Assembly: GCF_032121415.1 (NCBI RefSeq)
Contig: NZ_CP135079.1
Coordinates: forward strand, 6,510,001 to 6,574,000
Origin: Streptomyces parvus
GTDB taxonomy: Bacteria > Actinomycetota > Actinomycetes > Streptomycetales > Streptomycetaceae
Length of the DNA stretch: 64,000 nucleotides
Direction of reading: 5' to 3'
The position numbers were made by a program, and so were the translations under genes. Each line of letters begins with the position of its first letter. Position 1 is the first letter of the stretch. This document shows positions 34,693 to 43,123 of the stretch, piece after piece. Below the pieces are notes generated by a model, which was not told the origin of the DNA, made no database searches, and saw nothing but the letters and a program-made list of their open reading frames with translations.

Positions 34693-35445
34693 TCAGGCCA
34701 GCGAACCGCCCGTCGCGTCGATCCAGTGGCCCGTGATCCACCGGCCGTCGTCCGAGGCGAGGAAGGCCACCACGTCGGCGATGTCGGCCGGGGTGCCGAC
34801 CTTCCCCAGGGTGGACAGGGCCGCCGCGCCCGCCCAGGCCTCGTCGCTGGCGCGCAGTCTGTCGGAGGTGGAGTCGGTGTCGACGAGCCCCGGGGCCACC
34901 GCGTTGACGGTGATGCCCCGGCCGCCCAGCACCTTGGACAGATACCGCGTGAACACGTCGAGCGCGCCCTTGGTCATGGCGTAGGCGATCAGGTCCGGCA
35001 TCATCGCCGCGTGGCTGAGGCCCGTCGAGATGTTGATCACGCGCCCGCCCTCCCGCAGCCGGTCGAGCCCCAGCCGCGTGAGGAAGAACGGCGCCTTCGT
35101 GTTGACGTCGAACAGTCGGTCGTACTCCTCCTCCTCGATCTGTGCGAAGTTCTGCGACACGCCTATCCCGGCGTTGTTGACGAGGATGTCCACGCCGTCC
35201 GCGTGCTCGTCGAAGGCGGCCCAGAGCGCGGCGGCGGACCCCGGAGCCGCCAGGTCCGCGCCCAGCGGGAACGCCGTGCCGCCCACCTCCTCGATCGAGG
35301 CCACGGTCTTCAGGGCCGCCGCTTCGTCCCGGCCGTAGTGCACGCCGACCACCGCTCCGTCTCGGCCCAGCCGTTCGGCGATGCCTCGTCCGATGCCCCT
35401 GCTGCCGCCGGTGACCAGTGCCGTCTTTCCCGTGAGCGAGCCCAT
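34693..35445 (-). CDS. Short-chain dehydrogenase/reductase
   Basis: 250 residues, classical SDR. Cofactor motif TGGSRGIGRGIA, NNAG in LVNNAGIG, catalytic Ser in INISTGLSH, and YAMTK active site. The Arg after the Gly motif and HYGRDEA suggest NADP preference. C-terminal GHWIDATGGSLA is normal for the family. ATG with GGAGGGCGGAG upstream. It is divergent from a TetR gene with two operator-like repeats between, so it is probably the target of that repressor. The substrate is unknown. Confidence 0.92.
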   Translation of the reverse strand: MGSLTGKTALVTGGSRGIGRGIAERLGRDGAVVGVHYGRDEAAALKTVASIEEVGGTAFPLGADLAAPGSAAALWAAFDEHADGVDILVNNAGIGVSQNFAQIEEEEYDRLFDVNTKAPFFLTRLGLDRLREGGRVINISTGLSHAAMMPDLIAYAMTKGALDVFTRYLSKVLGGRGITVNAVAPGLVDTDSTSDRLRASDEAWAGAAALSTLGKVGTPADIADVVAFLASDDGRWITGHWIDATGGSLA

Positions 35446-35466
35446 GGCTCCGCCCTCCCCTTTGAT

Positions 35467-35519
35467 TAGTGATCGATACAGAAACGACCGTAACACGTTC
35501 TCTAGTGGTCGCTATAGAA
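35467..35519. promoter_or_regulatory. Two TetR operator copies in the SDR/tetR intergenic region
   Basis: TAGTGATCGATACAGAA (35467-35483) and TAGTGGTCGCTATAGAA (35503-35519) match at 14 of 17 positions. The second is part of a larger palindrome, TTCT-c-TAG-6-CTA-t-AGAA (35498-35519), which ends 7 bases before the tetR ATG. Occupation would block both divergent promoters. Confidence 0.7.
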
Positions 35520-35526
35520 TTGGCGC

Positions 35527-36135
35527 ATGGTGACGAGACAGCGCGGCAGGCCACGGTCGTTCGACCGGGAGGCCGCCCTCCGGCAGGCGACGCTGACCTT
35601 CTGGGAGCAGGGGTACGAGGCGACCTCGATCGCGGATCTGACGCGCGTGATGGGCATCGCCGCGCCGAGTCTGTACGCCGCGTTCGGTGACAAGCGGACG
35701 CTCTTCGGGGAGGTCGTCGAGACGTACGCGACCCTCTTCGGCGGTTTCGGCGCCCGGGCCCTGGCCGAGGAGCCGACTGCCCGCCGTGTCTTCGCGCGGA
35801 TGCTGCGCGAGGCGGCGGCTGAGTACACGGTGGCCGGCCGGCCGCGCGGCTGCATGGTGCTCAGCGCCGCCGAGAACTGCTCCTCACCGGAGGTGGTGGC
35901 GGTGCTCCGCGACCGGCGCCTGCGGAACGTGACCGACTTCCGGCAGCGGATCCAGCGGGACATCGACGCGGGAGTGCTCCCCGCGGACACCGATGCGGAG
36001 GCGCTCGCGCGCTGTACGGCGGCCGTCATCCAGGGGATGTCGCAGCAGGCCCGGGACGGAGCGAGCCGTGCGGAGCTGGAGGCGCTGGCGGAGGCGGCCG
36101 TGCGTGTCTGGCCGGAGGAGCCCCCGGGGGTCTGA
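35527..36135 (+). CDS. TetR-family transcriptional regulator
   Basis: 202 residues. The N-terminal HTH reads FWEQGYEATSIADLTRVMGIAAPSLYAAFGDKRTLF, followed by a helical ligand domain containing GRPRGCMVLSAAENCSS (TetR_C subgroup of the AcrR type that often controls a neighbouring SDR). The gene is divergent from the SDR gene across an 81-base gap with two operator-like repeats; autoregulation and control of the SDR are expected. The ligand is unknown. Confidence 0.92.
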   Translation: MVTRQRGRPRSFDREAALRQATLTFWEQGYEATSIADLTRVMGIAAPSLYAAFGDKRTLFGEVVETYATLFGGFGARALAEEPTARRVFARMLREAAAEYTVAGRPRGCMVLSAAENCSSPEVVAVLRDRRLRNVTDFRQRIQRDIDAGVLPADTDAEALARCTAAVIQGMSQQARDGASRAELEALAEAAVRVWPEEPPGV

Positions 36136-36287
36136 ACGCGGCCGGGCGAGAGGGAGGTTCAGGGCGACGGTATTCGGCCACGGACGGACCGGCGGCGGCC
36201 GAGTATCACGTTTTGCTTGTGATCAGTCACTGTGCGGACCTACGTTGCCCCTTGCGAGATGTACCGAAGCCAGTGGGGGAGCCACGT

Positions 36288-37610
36288 ATGGCCGCGACCG
36301 GACGGCACCGCAGATATCAGCCCAGTCGGATCAACCGTGCCTCGCTCGCGGTGACGGCGGGCGGCGCGGGCATCGCGCTTCCGCTCATCACCGCGGCCTC
36401 GGCCGGGGCCGCCTCGGGTGAGGTCTGGGAGAAGGTCGCCGCCTGCGAGTCCAGCGGCAATTGGGCCGTCAACACCGGCAACGGCTACTACGGCGGGTTG
36501 CAGTTCAGCGGCTCCACCTGGGCCGCCTTCGGCGGCTCGCAGTACGCGCCACGCGCCGACCTCGCCACCCGCGAGCAGCAGATCGCCATCGCCGAAAGGG
36601 TGCTGGACGGCCAGGGGCCCGGGGCCTGGCCCACCTGTTCCGTACGGGCCGGGCTCACGCGCGGCGGCGACGCACCCGAGACCACCCCGGAGACCGGGAC
36701 CGCCCCGCAGAGCGCGGGCAGCCGAACCGCTGAGGCAGCGGCGCCGCAGAGCGCACCGCCCAGGCAGCCGCAGACCCGTCCCGCCGCGGCGACGCCCACC
36801 CATGTGCCGAGCAAGCGCGATGCGTACACCGTCACGAGCGGCGACTCCCTCTCCGGGATCGCGTCCGCCCAGCGGGTCCCCGGCGGCTGGCAGGGCCTCT
36901 ACGCCGCCAACCGCACCGTCGTCGGGGACGACCCGGACCTCATCTTCCCCGGACAGCGGCTGAGCCTGGACGGGAGCCGGGCGCCGAAGGCGGGGGAGGG
37001 GGCGAGCGCCCAAAAGCCCGCACGGCAGACCGCTCCGAAGCCCTCGACCACCGCGCCCGGGGCGAAGAAGACGGACCAGCGCCCGGCCGGGCCCAGGAAG
37101 GAAGCCCCGAAGCAGGAGGCGCCCAAGCAGGAAGCGCCCAAGCAGGAGGCCCCGAAGAAAGCCGCCCCCAAGAAGGAGCAGCCCGCTCCGGAACGGGCCG
37201 TGCAGCACTCCGGCTTCAGCGCCCCGGTCGCCGCCGGCACCGGCACCCCGTACCGCCAGGCCGGCTCCTGGTCCAGCGGCTACCACACCGGCGTGGACTT
37301 CCCCGTGCCCACCGGGACGTCCGTGAAGTCGGTGGCCCCGGGCCGGGTGGTCTCGGCCGGCTGGGCCGGAGCGTACGGCTATGAGGTCGTCATCCGGCAC
37401 AGCGACGGCAAGTACAGCCAGTACGCCCATCTCTCCGCGCTCCACGTGCGCGCCGGGCAGTCGGTCTCCGGCGGGCAGCGCATCGCCCGCTCCGGCTCCA
37501 CGGGCAACAGCACAGGGCCGCACCTGCACTTCGAGATCCGCACGGGCCCCGGCTACGGCTCGGACGTCGACCCGCTCGCCTACCTGAGAGCAGGCGGCGT
37601 CAGGGTCTGA
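36288..37610 (+). CDS. Secreted wall hydrolase: Rpf-like transglycosylase + LysM + M23 endopeptidase
   Basis: 440 residues. A signal peptide (N-terminal RHRRYQPSRINR then hydrophobic core ending AASAGAASG) precedes an Rpf-like domain with catalytic Glu in AACESSGNW and GGLQFSGSTW. A Pro/Ala linker is followed by one LysM (YTVTSGDSLSGIA...LIFPGQRLSL). A Lys-rich linker with four EAPKQ/EAPKK units then joins the M23 peptidase domain, with zinc ligands in HTGVDF and HLHFEIR. It would cleave both glycan and peptide bonds of peptidoglycan, consistent with roles in germination, growth or lysis. ATG with GGGGGA upstream; a longer frame to 36213 is unlikely. No c-di-AMP riboswitch is evident in the 150-base leader. 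Confidence 0.93.
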   Translation: MAATGRHRRYQPSRINRASLAVTAGGAGIALPLITAASAGAASGEVWEKVAACESSGNWAVNTGNGYYGGLQFSGSTWAAFGGSQYAPRADLATREQQIAIAERVLDGQGPGAWPTCSVRAGLTRGGDAPETTPETGTAPQSAGSRTAEAAAPQSAPPRQPQTRPAAATPTHVPSKRDAYTVTSGDSLSGIASAQRVPGGWQGLYAANRTVVGDDPDLIFPGQRLSLDGSRAPKAGEGASAQKPARQTAPKPSTTAPGAKKTDQRPAGPRKEAPKQEAPKQEAPKQEAPKKAAPKKEQPAPERAVQHSGFSAPVAAGTGTPYRQAGSWSSGYHTGVDFPVPTGTSVKSVAPGRVVSAGWAGAYGYEVVIRHSDGKYSQYAHLSALHVRAGQSVSGGQRIARSGSTGNSTGPHLHFEIRTGPGYGSDVDPLAYLRAGGVRV

Positions 37611-37617
37611 CGGCCCC

Positions 37618-38778
37618 CTACCTCCGGGCAGGCGGCATCAGAGTGCGGACCCTCCGCTCGGAGCGGGTGCGCCGCAGGGTGGCTCCGCCGCGCCGCTGCT
37701 GCTCCGCGAGGGGCCCCGGCGTGCCGAACCCCACCCGCGGCACGGCACGCCCCGGCGGCAGGGGCGACGACTTGGCCGCTGTGGGCAGCTGACCCGACGC
37801 CGGTCCCGGCACGGCAGGCACATCAGGCGACGCCGAGGGCCGACCGTCCTCCTGTCCCTCCGCGCAACGAACCCCGTTCCCCTCGCCCGGGGCCGGGCGC
37901 CGGGCCCCGGGGGCCGCCGGCTCCGGGTTCGCCCGCGCCTCCTCGGCGTGCTCCCGATCCATCCGCTCCCGCGTCAGCATGATCAGGCCGGCGGCGGCCA
38001 ACGCCCCGCAGGAGAGGGCGAGGACCGTGCCGGGGACGCCGAGACGGAAGTGTTCGCCGAACAGGGTGAGGCCGATCGCGGCGGCCACCACCGGGTTGAC
38101 CACCGTCACCGTGGCCAGGGGAGCGGTGAGCCCGGCGCCCCGGTACGCGGCCTGGGACAGGAACAGGCCCGCCGCGGCGAGCCCGGCGATCACCAGCAGC
38201 GGCAGCGCACCCGAGCGCACCGAGCCGGACGTCCACTCCACGGCCACGGTCTTGGTGAACACCGAGGCCATACCGAACGCCGCGCCCGCGCCCGTGGCCA
38301 GGACGACGCTGCGCAGGACCGGCCGACGCAGCGTGCGGGACAGGACGACGAGCGCGCCCACGGCCCCGAACGTCACCGAGGCCAGCAGCGCCTGCTCCGG
38401 GCCGTTCAGGGTGTGCGGTGCGGCGTTCCCCGTGAGCGCCAGCAGTCCGCCGAGCCCCGCCGTCGCCATCAGCGCCCCACGCCACGCCGTCGCCCCCGCC
38501 CGCCGTCCGACGAACAGGGCCGTCATCGGCAGGGCGAAGACGATCGTCAGCGCCCCGAGGGGCTGGACCAGGCTGAGCGGACCGTAGGCGAGCGCCACCA
38601 CGTGCAGGATCGCGCCGACCCCGTTGAGGACGACGGCGACCCACCACACGCCGTTGCGCAGCAGGGCGTGCCAGGCGTTGTCATCGGCCGCGGCCACGCG
38701 CTCCTGGATGATCGCCCCGGCCGCGTAGGCGACCGCGGAGACCAGTGACAGCAGCACGGACAACACAAGGGAACTCAT
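37618..38778 (-). CDS. DMT-superfamily (EamA-like) membrane transporter
   Basis: 386 residues with nine or ten hydrophobic helices in residues 1-280. The pattern VSAVAYAAGAIIQERVA at the start and PLGALTIVFALP, ATVTVVNPVVAAAIGLTLFGE later match the DMT proteins related to EamA and NIPA-type transporters found in actinobacteria. The last 100 residues are a charged, Pro-rich cytoplasmic tail. The transported compound is unknown. Start ATG 38778; GTG 38784 or 38787 would add a few residues. It converges with the Rpf gene after 7 bases. Confidence 0.82.
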   Translation of the reverse strand: MSSLVLSVLLSLVSAVAYAAGAIIQERVAAADDNAWHALLRNGVWWVAVVLNGVGAILHVVALAYGPLSLVQPLGALTIVFALPMTALFVGRRAGATAWRGALMATAGLGGLLALTGNAAPHTLNGPEQALLASVTFGAVGALVVLSRTLRRPVLRSVVLATGAGAAFGMASVFTKTVAVEWTSGSVRSGALPLLVIAGLAAAGLFLSQAAYRGAGLTAPLATVTVVNPVVAAAIGLTLFGEHFRLGVPGTVLALSCGALAAAGLIMLTRERMDREHAEEARANPEPAAPGARRPAPGEGNGVRCAEGQEDGRPSASPDVPAVPGPASGQLPTAAKSSPLPPGRAVPRVGFGTPGPLAEQQRRGGATLRRTRSERRVRTLMPPARR

Positions 38779-39022
38779 GTACACCACGATGTCCCGTCCG
38801 GGGCCCCACGTCGTCGTCCTTGAGTCTCCACTTCGGCGTACTGCCCCAGGAGTACGCCCGTCGGACCGACGTCCTCCTCCCGACGGTAGTCCTGCAGCCC
38901 CCAGCCGTCAGAAGCTGGCGCCCGGCGGATACGGTGAGCCGCCGGGACAGCACAGCCGGTGGCTGTGGGACCGATCACGGAGCGCGACCGGGGACGGACC
39001 GGAAACGGAGGGAGAACGGGCC

Positions 39023-39727
39023 ATGGACCTGGCACTACTGGCATCGGTCGGGGGCTTCTTCGCGCTGCGGACCATCCCGGTGCCGGACGGCGGGCACCGG
39101 CCGCTGGGGCGGTTGTACGCGGGCGAGAACGATCCGCTCGCCGCGCGTGTCGACCGGGTCGCGGCGCGGCTCCAGGCCCCCGAGCGCCGGGTCGCCGCCT
39201 CCATCGCCCATCTCGGGCTGGCCGCGCGGCTCTGGTCCATCGCCCTGGGCCCGGCCGCGCTGTTCGGGCGGATGCCCGCCCTGGCCCCCGGCGACCTGCA
39301 CTGGGACCCGTCGTCCGCCTCCCCGGACGACCTGTGGCTCGCGGGGACGGCCGAACTGCCCGGCACGGCGGCCCGGATCCGCGAGGAGGTCCAGTACGGT
39401 CATCTGGTCCCGCTGGCCGACGCGTTCCGGCGCGACGGGAACATCTCCCCGCAACTGCTGCGCGGCAACGCGGGATCCGCCCTCGCCGGGGCCGTACGCG
39501 AACTCGTCGCCTTCGCACGCGCCCACGACCGGCCGGACGTGGCCGCCCGGGCCCGCGCGCTGGCGGCCGAACTCTTCGACGACGAGACGCTGCGCGACAC
39601 CGGATCCCCGCACGGTCCGGCGTTCCGGCGGCGCAGTTGCTGTCTGTACTGGCGCTGTCCCGGCGGCGGTCTGTGCGGCGACTGCGTGTTCGACCGGGCG
39701 CCCGCCTCCGCTCGGGCCGGGGCGTGA
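39023..39727 (+). CDS. FhuF-like (2Fe-2S)-binding protein
   Basis: 234 residues. The C-terminal CCLYWRCPGGGLCGDC supplies the C-C-x10-C-x2-C cluster site of FhuF ferric-siderophore reductases. The N-terminal part is the usual IucA/FhuF-like helical domain with LWSIALGPAALFG and RGNAGSALAGAVRELV. FhuF proteins reduce Fe(III)-siderophore complexes in the cytoplasm. No siderophore transporter is next to it. ATG with GGAGGGA upstream. The preceding intergenic segment shows no clear iron box. Confidence 0.87.
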   Translation: MDLALLASVGGFFALRTIPVPDGGHRPLGRLYAGENDPLAARVDRVAARLQAPERRVAASIAHLGLAARLWSIALGPAALFGRMPALAPGDLHWDPSSASPDDLWLAGTAELPGTAARIREEVQYGHLVPLADAFRRDGNISPQLLRGNAGSALAGAVRELVAFARAHDRPDVAARARALAAELFDDETLRDTGSPHGPAFRRRSCCLYWRCPGGGLCGDCVFDRAPASARAGA

Positions 39728-39753
39728 CGTCGGGAAGACGGTCGGAAAGAAGG

Positions 39754-40125
39754 TCAGGAAGGCAGTACGGCGTCGATGGCCTCGTCCACGGACGGCAGGA
39801 CGGGCAGGGCGCTGTCGAGGCCGATCATGCCGATCAGCCGCTGCATGAACGGGGACGGAGCCGCCAGCCGCAGCCGGTCGCCGAGCGCGGTGTGCCCTTG
39901 GAGGAGTACGTTCACCGTCGTCGAGTCCGCGAATCCGACGCGGGAGAGATCCACGACGACCGGGCCCGAGCCGTCGTCGGCCGCCGAGGTGAGGGCCAGG
40001 CCCAGGGGGGCGACGCTGTCGATGTCGAGGTCACCCGACACGGAGAGAACCAGAGCCTCCCGCTCCCGTCGGGTGGTGATTCTGACGGCTCTGTCCTCGT
40101 TGGGCGATGAAAGCACGGAAGGCAC
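39754..40125 (-). CDS. STAS-domain anti-sigma factor antagonist
   Basis: 123 residues, single STAS domain. LVLSVSGDLDIDSV and VVVDLSRVGFADSTTVNVLLQ contain the conserved Asp-Ser where an anti-sigma kinase would phosphorylate. When dephosphorylated by a PP2C phosphatase, such proteins bind the anti-sigma factor and free the sigma factor. PP2C, HATPase and SigB/F-type sigma genes lie within 8 kb on either strand. GTG start at the frame edge; the true start could be slightly downstream. Confidence 0.9.
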   Translation of the reverse strand: MPSVLSSPNEDRAVRITTRREREALVLSVSGDLDIDSVAPLGLALTSAADDGSGPVVVDLSRVGFADSTTVNVLLQGHTALGDRLRLAAPSPFMQRLIGMIGLDSALPVLPSVDEAIDAVLPS

Positions 40126-40213
40126 CTCGGTCGGGATCGGAAGGGGGCGGAGAGCCGTGTCGCCGGACGGGTCGGCATCGTTCCGTCCCTGGTCGCGGCG
40201 GGATTACGGCATA

Positions 40214-40244
40214 ACGATAGAAGTAACAGTTGCCATTTGACAAC
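40214..40244 (-). promoter_or_regulatory. Promoter of the STAS gene overlapped by a palindrome
   Basis: On the minus strand TTGTCA (40243-40238) and TATCGT (40219-40214) are 18 bases apart, a good vegetative-type promoter about 90 bases upstream of the STAS GTG. The 16-base palindrome GTTGCCATTTGACAAC (40229-40244) covers the -35 element. Its TTGNCA-type arms fit a MarR-family operator, and a MarR gene lies just upstream. Confidence 0.5.
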
Positions 40245-40339
40245 ATTCTCCATCGGGTAACAATCTGATCCCCGACGGTTGATCGTCCGGCTTCCGAGGG
40301 CGGGGTGCCGATGGATGCGGAAGCAGGGGCTGGATGAGG

Positions 40340-40855
40340 CTATGCACTGTCGGCGACATCGGCGCGGAGCGGGGAGGTGCCCGCACCCTTGTGCGGGGAA
40401 AGACGCTCCGAAGCCGCGGCGTGGAAAGCCGCGAGGCCGTCCACGAGCGCGGTGAGATCCACGGGGGCCATGCGCTCCAGCACGGCGTTCAGCTCGGCGG
40501 CGCGCAGGCCCCGGTACTCTTCGAGAAGGGCGCGGCCGCGCAGGCTCAGCCGCAGCTCCACTTCCCGTCGGCTGGTCGGACTGGGTGCCCGCAGGACGAG
40601 CCCCATCGCTTCCATCCGGTCGCAGAGCCGACTGACGGAGGGGGCGCGCGAGCCCAGTGCTTCACCCAGGGCCCTCAGGTTGGTGCCCTCCTGCCTCTCG
40701 ATCACGAGCAGGGCGCGGAGCTGGGAGGGCGATACGGTTCCCGAAGCGGCGGATTCCTGGCCCCGGCCCCACAGCACCTCCAGCAGCTCCGAGGCGGCGA
40801 CGGCGTAGGCGGACGCCTGTTCGCTACTGCTCGGGCGGAATCCTCGGTGGGGCAT
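40340..40855 (-). CDS. MarR-family transcriptional regulator
   Basis: 171 residues. Winged helix with SPSQLRALLVIERQEGTNLRALGEALGSRAPSVSRLCDRMEAMGLV and the wing SPTSRREVELRLSLRGRALLEE, flanked by dimerisation helices. The ligand is unknown. It is followed on the same strand by the STAS gene after 214 bases and is divergent from a PP2C gene start by 86 bases, so it may regulate one of these signalling genes. Confidence 0.9.
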   Translation of the reverse strand: MPHRGFRPSSSEQASAYAVAASELLEVLWGRGQESAASGTVSPSQLRALLVIERQEGTNLRALGEALGSRAPSVSRLCDRMEAMGLVLRAPSPTSRREVELRLSLRGRALLEEYRGLRAAELNAVLERMAPVDLTALVDGLAAFHAAASERLSPHKGAGTSPLRADVADSA

Positions 40856-40941
40856 TCAGCCACTGTGTCACTCGTCGGCCCCACTTGTCAGCCCGAGCCC
40901 GTCCCTTACTACGTCGCAGGACGAAGATTGCGCGAGAGACC

Positions 40942-42111
40942 GTGAACAGACGAACGGGCATCGAGGCCGCCGTGCGGGCCGCACCTCCGCACGCCCTGCT
41001 GGCCACCCTGCGCACCGAGCTCAGCAGTGTCTATGGGGCCCTCGCCGTTGAGCTGCACCTCGCCGACTACGGTCTGCGGTTCCTCAAGTCACTGGACCGG
41101 CCCGACGACGAGAGCGAGCCGCTGTCCCTCCACAACAGCCCCGAGGGCCGGGCGTTCGGCAGCCAGGAACCCCGCGAACAGCAGGTCCGGCACAACGACG
41201 CCGTCGACCACCACCTGCCCGTGACCGTCCGCGGCGAACGGCTCGGCATCCTCACCGTCCGGCTGCCCCAGACGCTCTCCACCCCGGAGCTGGTCGGCGA
41301 GCTGACCCACGTCGCCGACCTGCTGGGGCACGAGATCCTGGTCGCCGAGCGGGACACCGACCTGTACCAACGCGCGCGGCGCACCAGCCGGCTCACCCTC
41401 GCCGCAGAGATGCAGTGGCAGCTGCTGCCCGCCCGCGCCTGCACCGCCGCCGAGTTCGCCATCGGGGCTCAGCTGGAGCCCGCGTACGCCATCCACGGCG
41501 ACAACTTCGACTGGGCCGCCGACGGCGACGAGCTGACCCTCGCGGTGACCAACGGCATGGGCGAGGGCATAGCGGCATCCCTCCTCACCAACCTCGCCGT
41601 CAACGCGCTGCGCAACGCCCGCCGGGCCGGTATCGGCATCGCGGACCAGGCGGCCCTCGCCGACCAGGCCCTGTACGACCAGCACCGCGGCGCCTCCCAT
41701 GTCTCCACCCTGCTGCTCCGCTTCGAGCTGGCGACCGGGCGGGTCGGCGTCGTCGACGCGGGATCGCCGGAGCTGTGGATCCAGCGCGGCCGCTCGGTCC
41801 GCCGGATGGAGCTGGAGGCGCAGCTGCCGCTCGGGATGTTCGAGGAGTCGCAGTACACGGTTCAGGAGTTCCACGTCGAGCCCGGCGACCGGCTGCTGCT
41901 GTTGAGCGACGGCGTGTACGACGCGGTGTCCCCGCTCGGCGAGGTGTACGGGGACCGCATGCTGGCCCGCGCCATCCAGTCGACCCGGCTCCTGCCCGCC
42001 GCCACCGTCCCGCGCGCGATCCTCGCCGAGCTCGCGGAGTACCGGGTCACGGAGGCGCTCGACGACGCGCTGGTCCTGTGCCTGGACTGGTTCGGCCGGC
42101 AGAAGGACTGA
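40942..42111 (+). CDS. SpoIIE/PP2C-type phosphatase with atypical metal site
   Basis: 389 residues, GTG start after GCGAGAGA. The N-terminal 170 residues include a GAF-like region. The PP2C domain starts at AAEMQWQLLP. Metal-site segments read HGDNFDWA, VTNGMGEG and LLSDGVYDAV, ending LDDALVLCL. The canonical IGDVxGHG block therefore has Asn where the catalytic Asp normally stands, while the other Asp residues are kept. Many streptomycete PP2Cs of this shape exist; whether this one is active is uncertain. Candidate substrate is a STAS antagonist such as the one 0.8 kb away. Confidence 0.85.
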   Translation: MNRRTGIEAAVRAAPPHALLATLRTELSSVYGALAVELHLADYGLRFLKSLDRPDDESEPLSLHNSPEGRAFGSQEPREQQVRHNDAVDHHLPVTVRGERLGILTVRLPQTLSTPELVGELTHVADLLGHEILVAERDTDLYQRARRTSRLTLAAEMQWQLLPARACTAAEFAIGAQLEPAYAIHGDNFDWAADGDELTLAVTNGMGEGIAASLLTNLAVNALRNARRAGIGIADQAALADQALYDQHRGASHVSTLLLRFELATGRVGVVDAGSPELWIQRGRSVRRMELEAQLPLGMFEESQYTVQEFHVEPGDRLLLLSDGVYDAVSPLGEVYGDRMLARAIQSTRLLPAATVPRAILAELAEYRVTEALDDALVLCLDWFGRQKD

Positions 42112-42164
42112 CCGGATGGGCTGACGCACGGACCGGCGGGGGGCAGGGCTGACCGGCCGGAGGG

Positions 42165-42548
42165 TCAGGGCGCGTCGAAGGCGCGGCGCGAGGCCTCGAT
42201 GTGGCCGATGTGTTCGTGGGTCCAGTCGCACATCACATGGACCGTCCGCCGCAGGCCCTGCCCCGGCTCGGTGAGCGTGTACTCGACCCGCGGGGGCACG
42301 GTGGGGTGTACGCACCGCTCCACGAGTCCGTAGCGCTCCAGCATCCGCAGGTTCTGGGTGAGCATCTTGTGGCTGATGCCCTCGACCTCGCCTCGCAGCT
42401 CGCTGAAGCGGAGCGTGCCCTCGCCCAGGGCCTCGATGATCAGGAGCGCCCACTTGTTGGCGACGTCGGAGAAGATCTCGCGCGCCAGCGAGTCCGCGCG
42501 CCGCAGATCCGCGTCCTCGGGCGAGCCGCTGAACTGCTTGGTCACCAT
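42165..42548 (-). CDS. HxlR-family transcriptional regulator
   Basis: 127 residues. Core winged helix KWALLIIEALGEGTLRFSELRGEVEGISHKMLTQNLRMLERYGLVER followed by VPPRVEYTLTEPGQGL is diagnostic of HxlR proteins, which often respond to electrophiles or oxidants. It is divergent from the RidA-family gene, a pairing seen repeatedly in actinobacteria, with an inverted repeat between. Confidence 0.94.
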   Translation of the reverse strand: MVTKQFSGSPEDADLRRADSLAREIFSDVANKWALLIIEALGEGTLRFSELRGEVEGISHKMLTQNLRMLERYGLVERCVHPTVPPRVEYTLTEPGQGLRRTVHVMCDWTHEHIGHIEASRRAFDAP

Positions 42549-42604
42549 CAGGTTCCCCTGTCACCGAAAAGTGCGTTCTTCCTTGTCGACGCAGACTCTC
42601 CTAC

Positions 42605-42619
42605 GGTTCCTGAGTAACC
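42605..42619. promoter_or_regulatory. Inverted repeat between hxlR and the RidA gene
   Basis: GGTTCCTGAGTAACC has GGTT-n-CT / AG-n-AACC arms around a central G, 57 bases upstream of the HxlR ATG and 76 upstream of the RidA ATG. A likely HxlR operator by position and form. Confidence 0.45.
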
Positions 42620-42694
42620 ACAAGTGACCGGCAACCGTCAGGTCCGGTGGAGAATCGGGGGCACGACGGCCCCCAGGACGAGGAGGCGAGAGGT

Positions 42695-43105
42695 ATGGCC
42701 ATCACCCTGGTGAACCCGAGCGGACTGCCGGAGATCGGGGCCTACCGGCAGGTGTCGGTCGCGACCGGATCGAAGCTGGTCTTCATCGCCGGGCAGGTCG
42801 CCTGGGACGCGGAGGGCGCCACCGTCGGTGCGGGCGATCTCGCCGCGCAGGTCGAGCAGTGCTACGTCAACGTCGGCACGGCCCTCACCGCGGTCGGCGG
42901 CACCTTCGAGGACGTGGCGAAGCTGACCGTGTACGTCGTGGACTGGACGCCCGAGAAGATGCCGCTGTTCCTGGAGGGTGTTGCCCGGGCCGCCGCGAGA
43001 CTGGGGGCCACTCCCGTACCGCCCGGCACGCTGGTGGGCGTCGCGGCTCTGGACGTTCCCGACCACCTGGTCGAGGTCGAGGCCACCGCCGTGCTCGACT
43101 CCTGA
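42695..43105 (+). CDS. RidA/YjgF-family protein
   Basis: 136 residues. Trimeric RidA fold with FIAGQVAWD, QVEQCYVNVGTAL, and the C-terminal GVAALDVPDHLVEVEATAV. The catalytic Arg that RidA proper uses to deaminate 2-aminoacrylate (motif RxxxxV near the end) is not seen where expected, so it may belong to one of the Rid subfamilies with other roles. Start ATG 42695 with GAGAGG upstream. Divergent from hxlR. Confidence 0.9.
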   Translation: MAITLVNPSGLPEIGAYRQVSVATGSKLVFIAGQVAWDAEGATVGAGDLAAQVEQCYVNVGTALTAVGGTFEDVAKLTVYVVDWTPEKMPLFLEGVARAAARLGATPVPPGTLVGVAALDVPDHLVEVEATAVLDS

Positions 43106-43123
43106 GCGGGGAGCCGGCCGGCC

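Noticed and set aside
36136..36287. Possible c-di-AMP (ydaO) riboswitch before the Rpf gene
   Set aside because: Some streptomycete rpf genes have one, but this leader is only about 150 bases and lacks its conserved elements as far as I can see.
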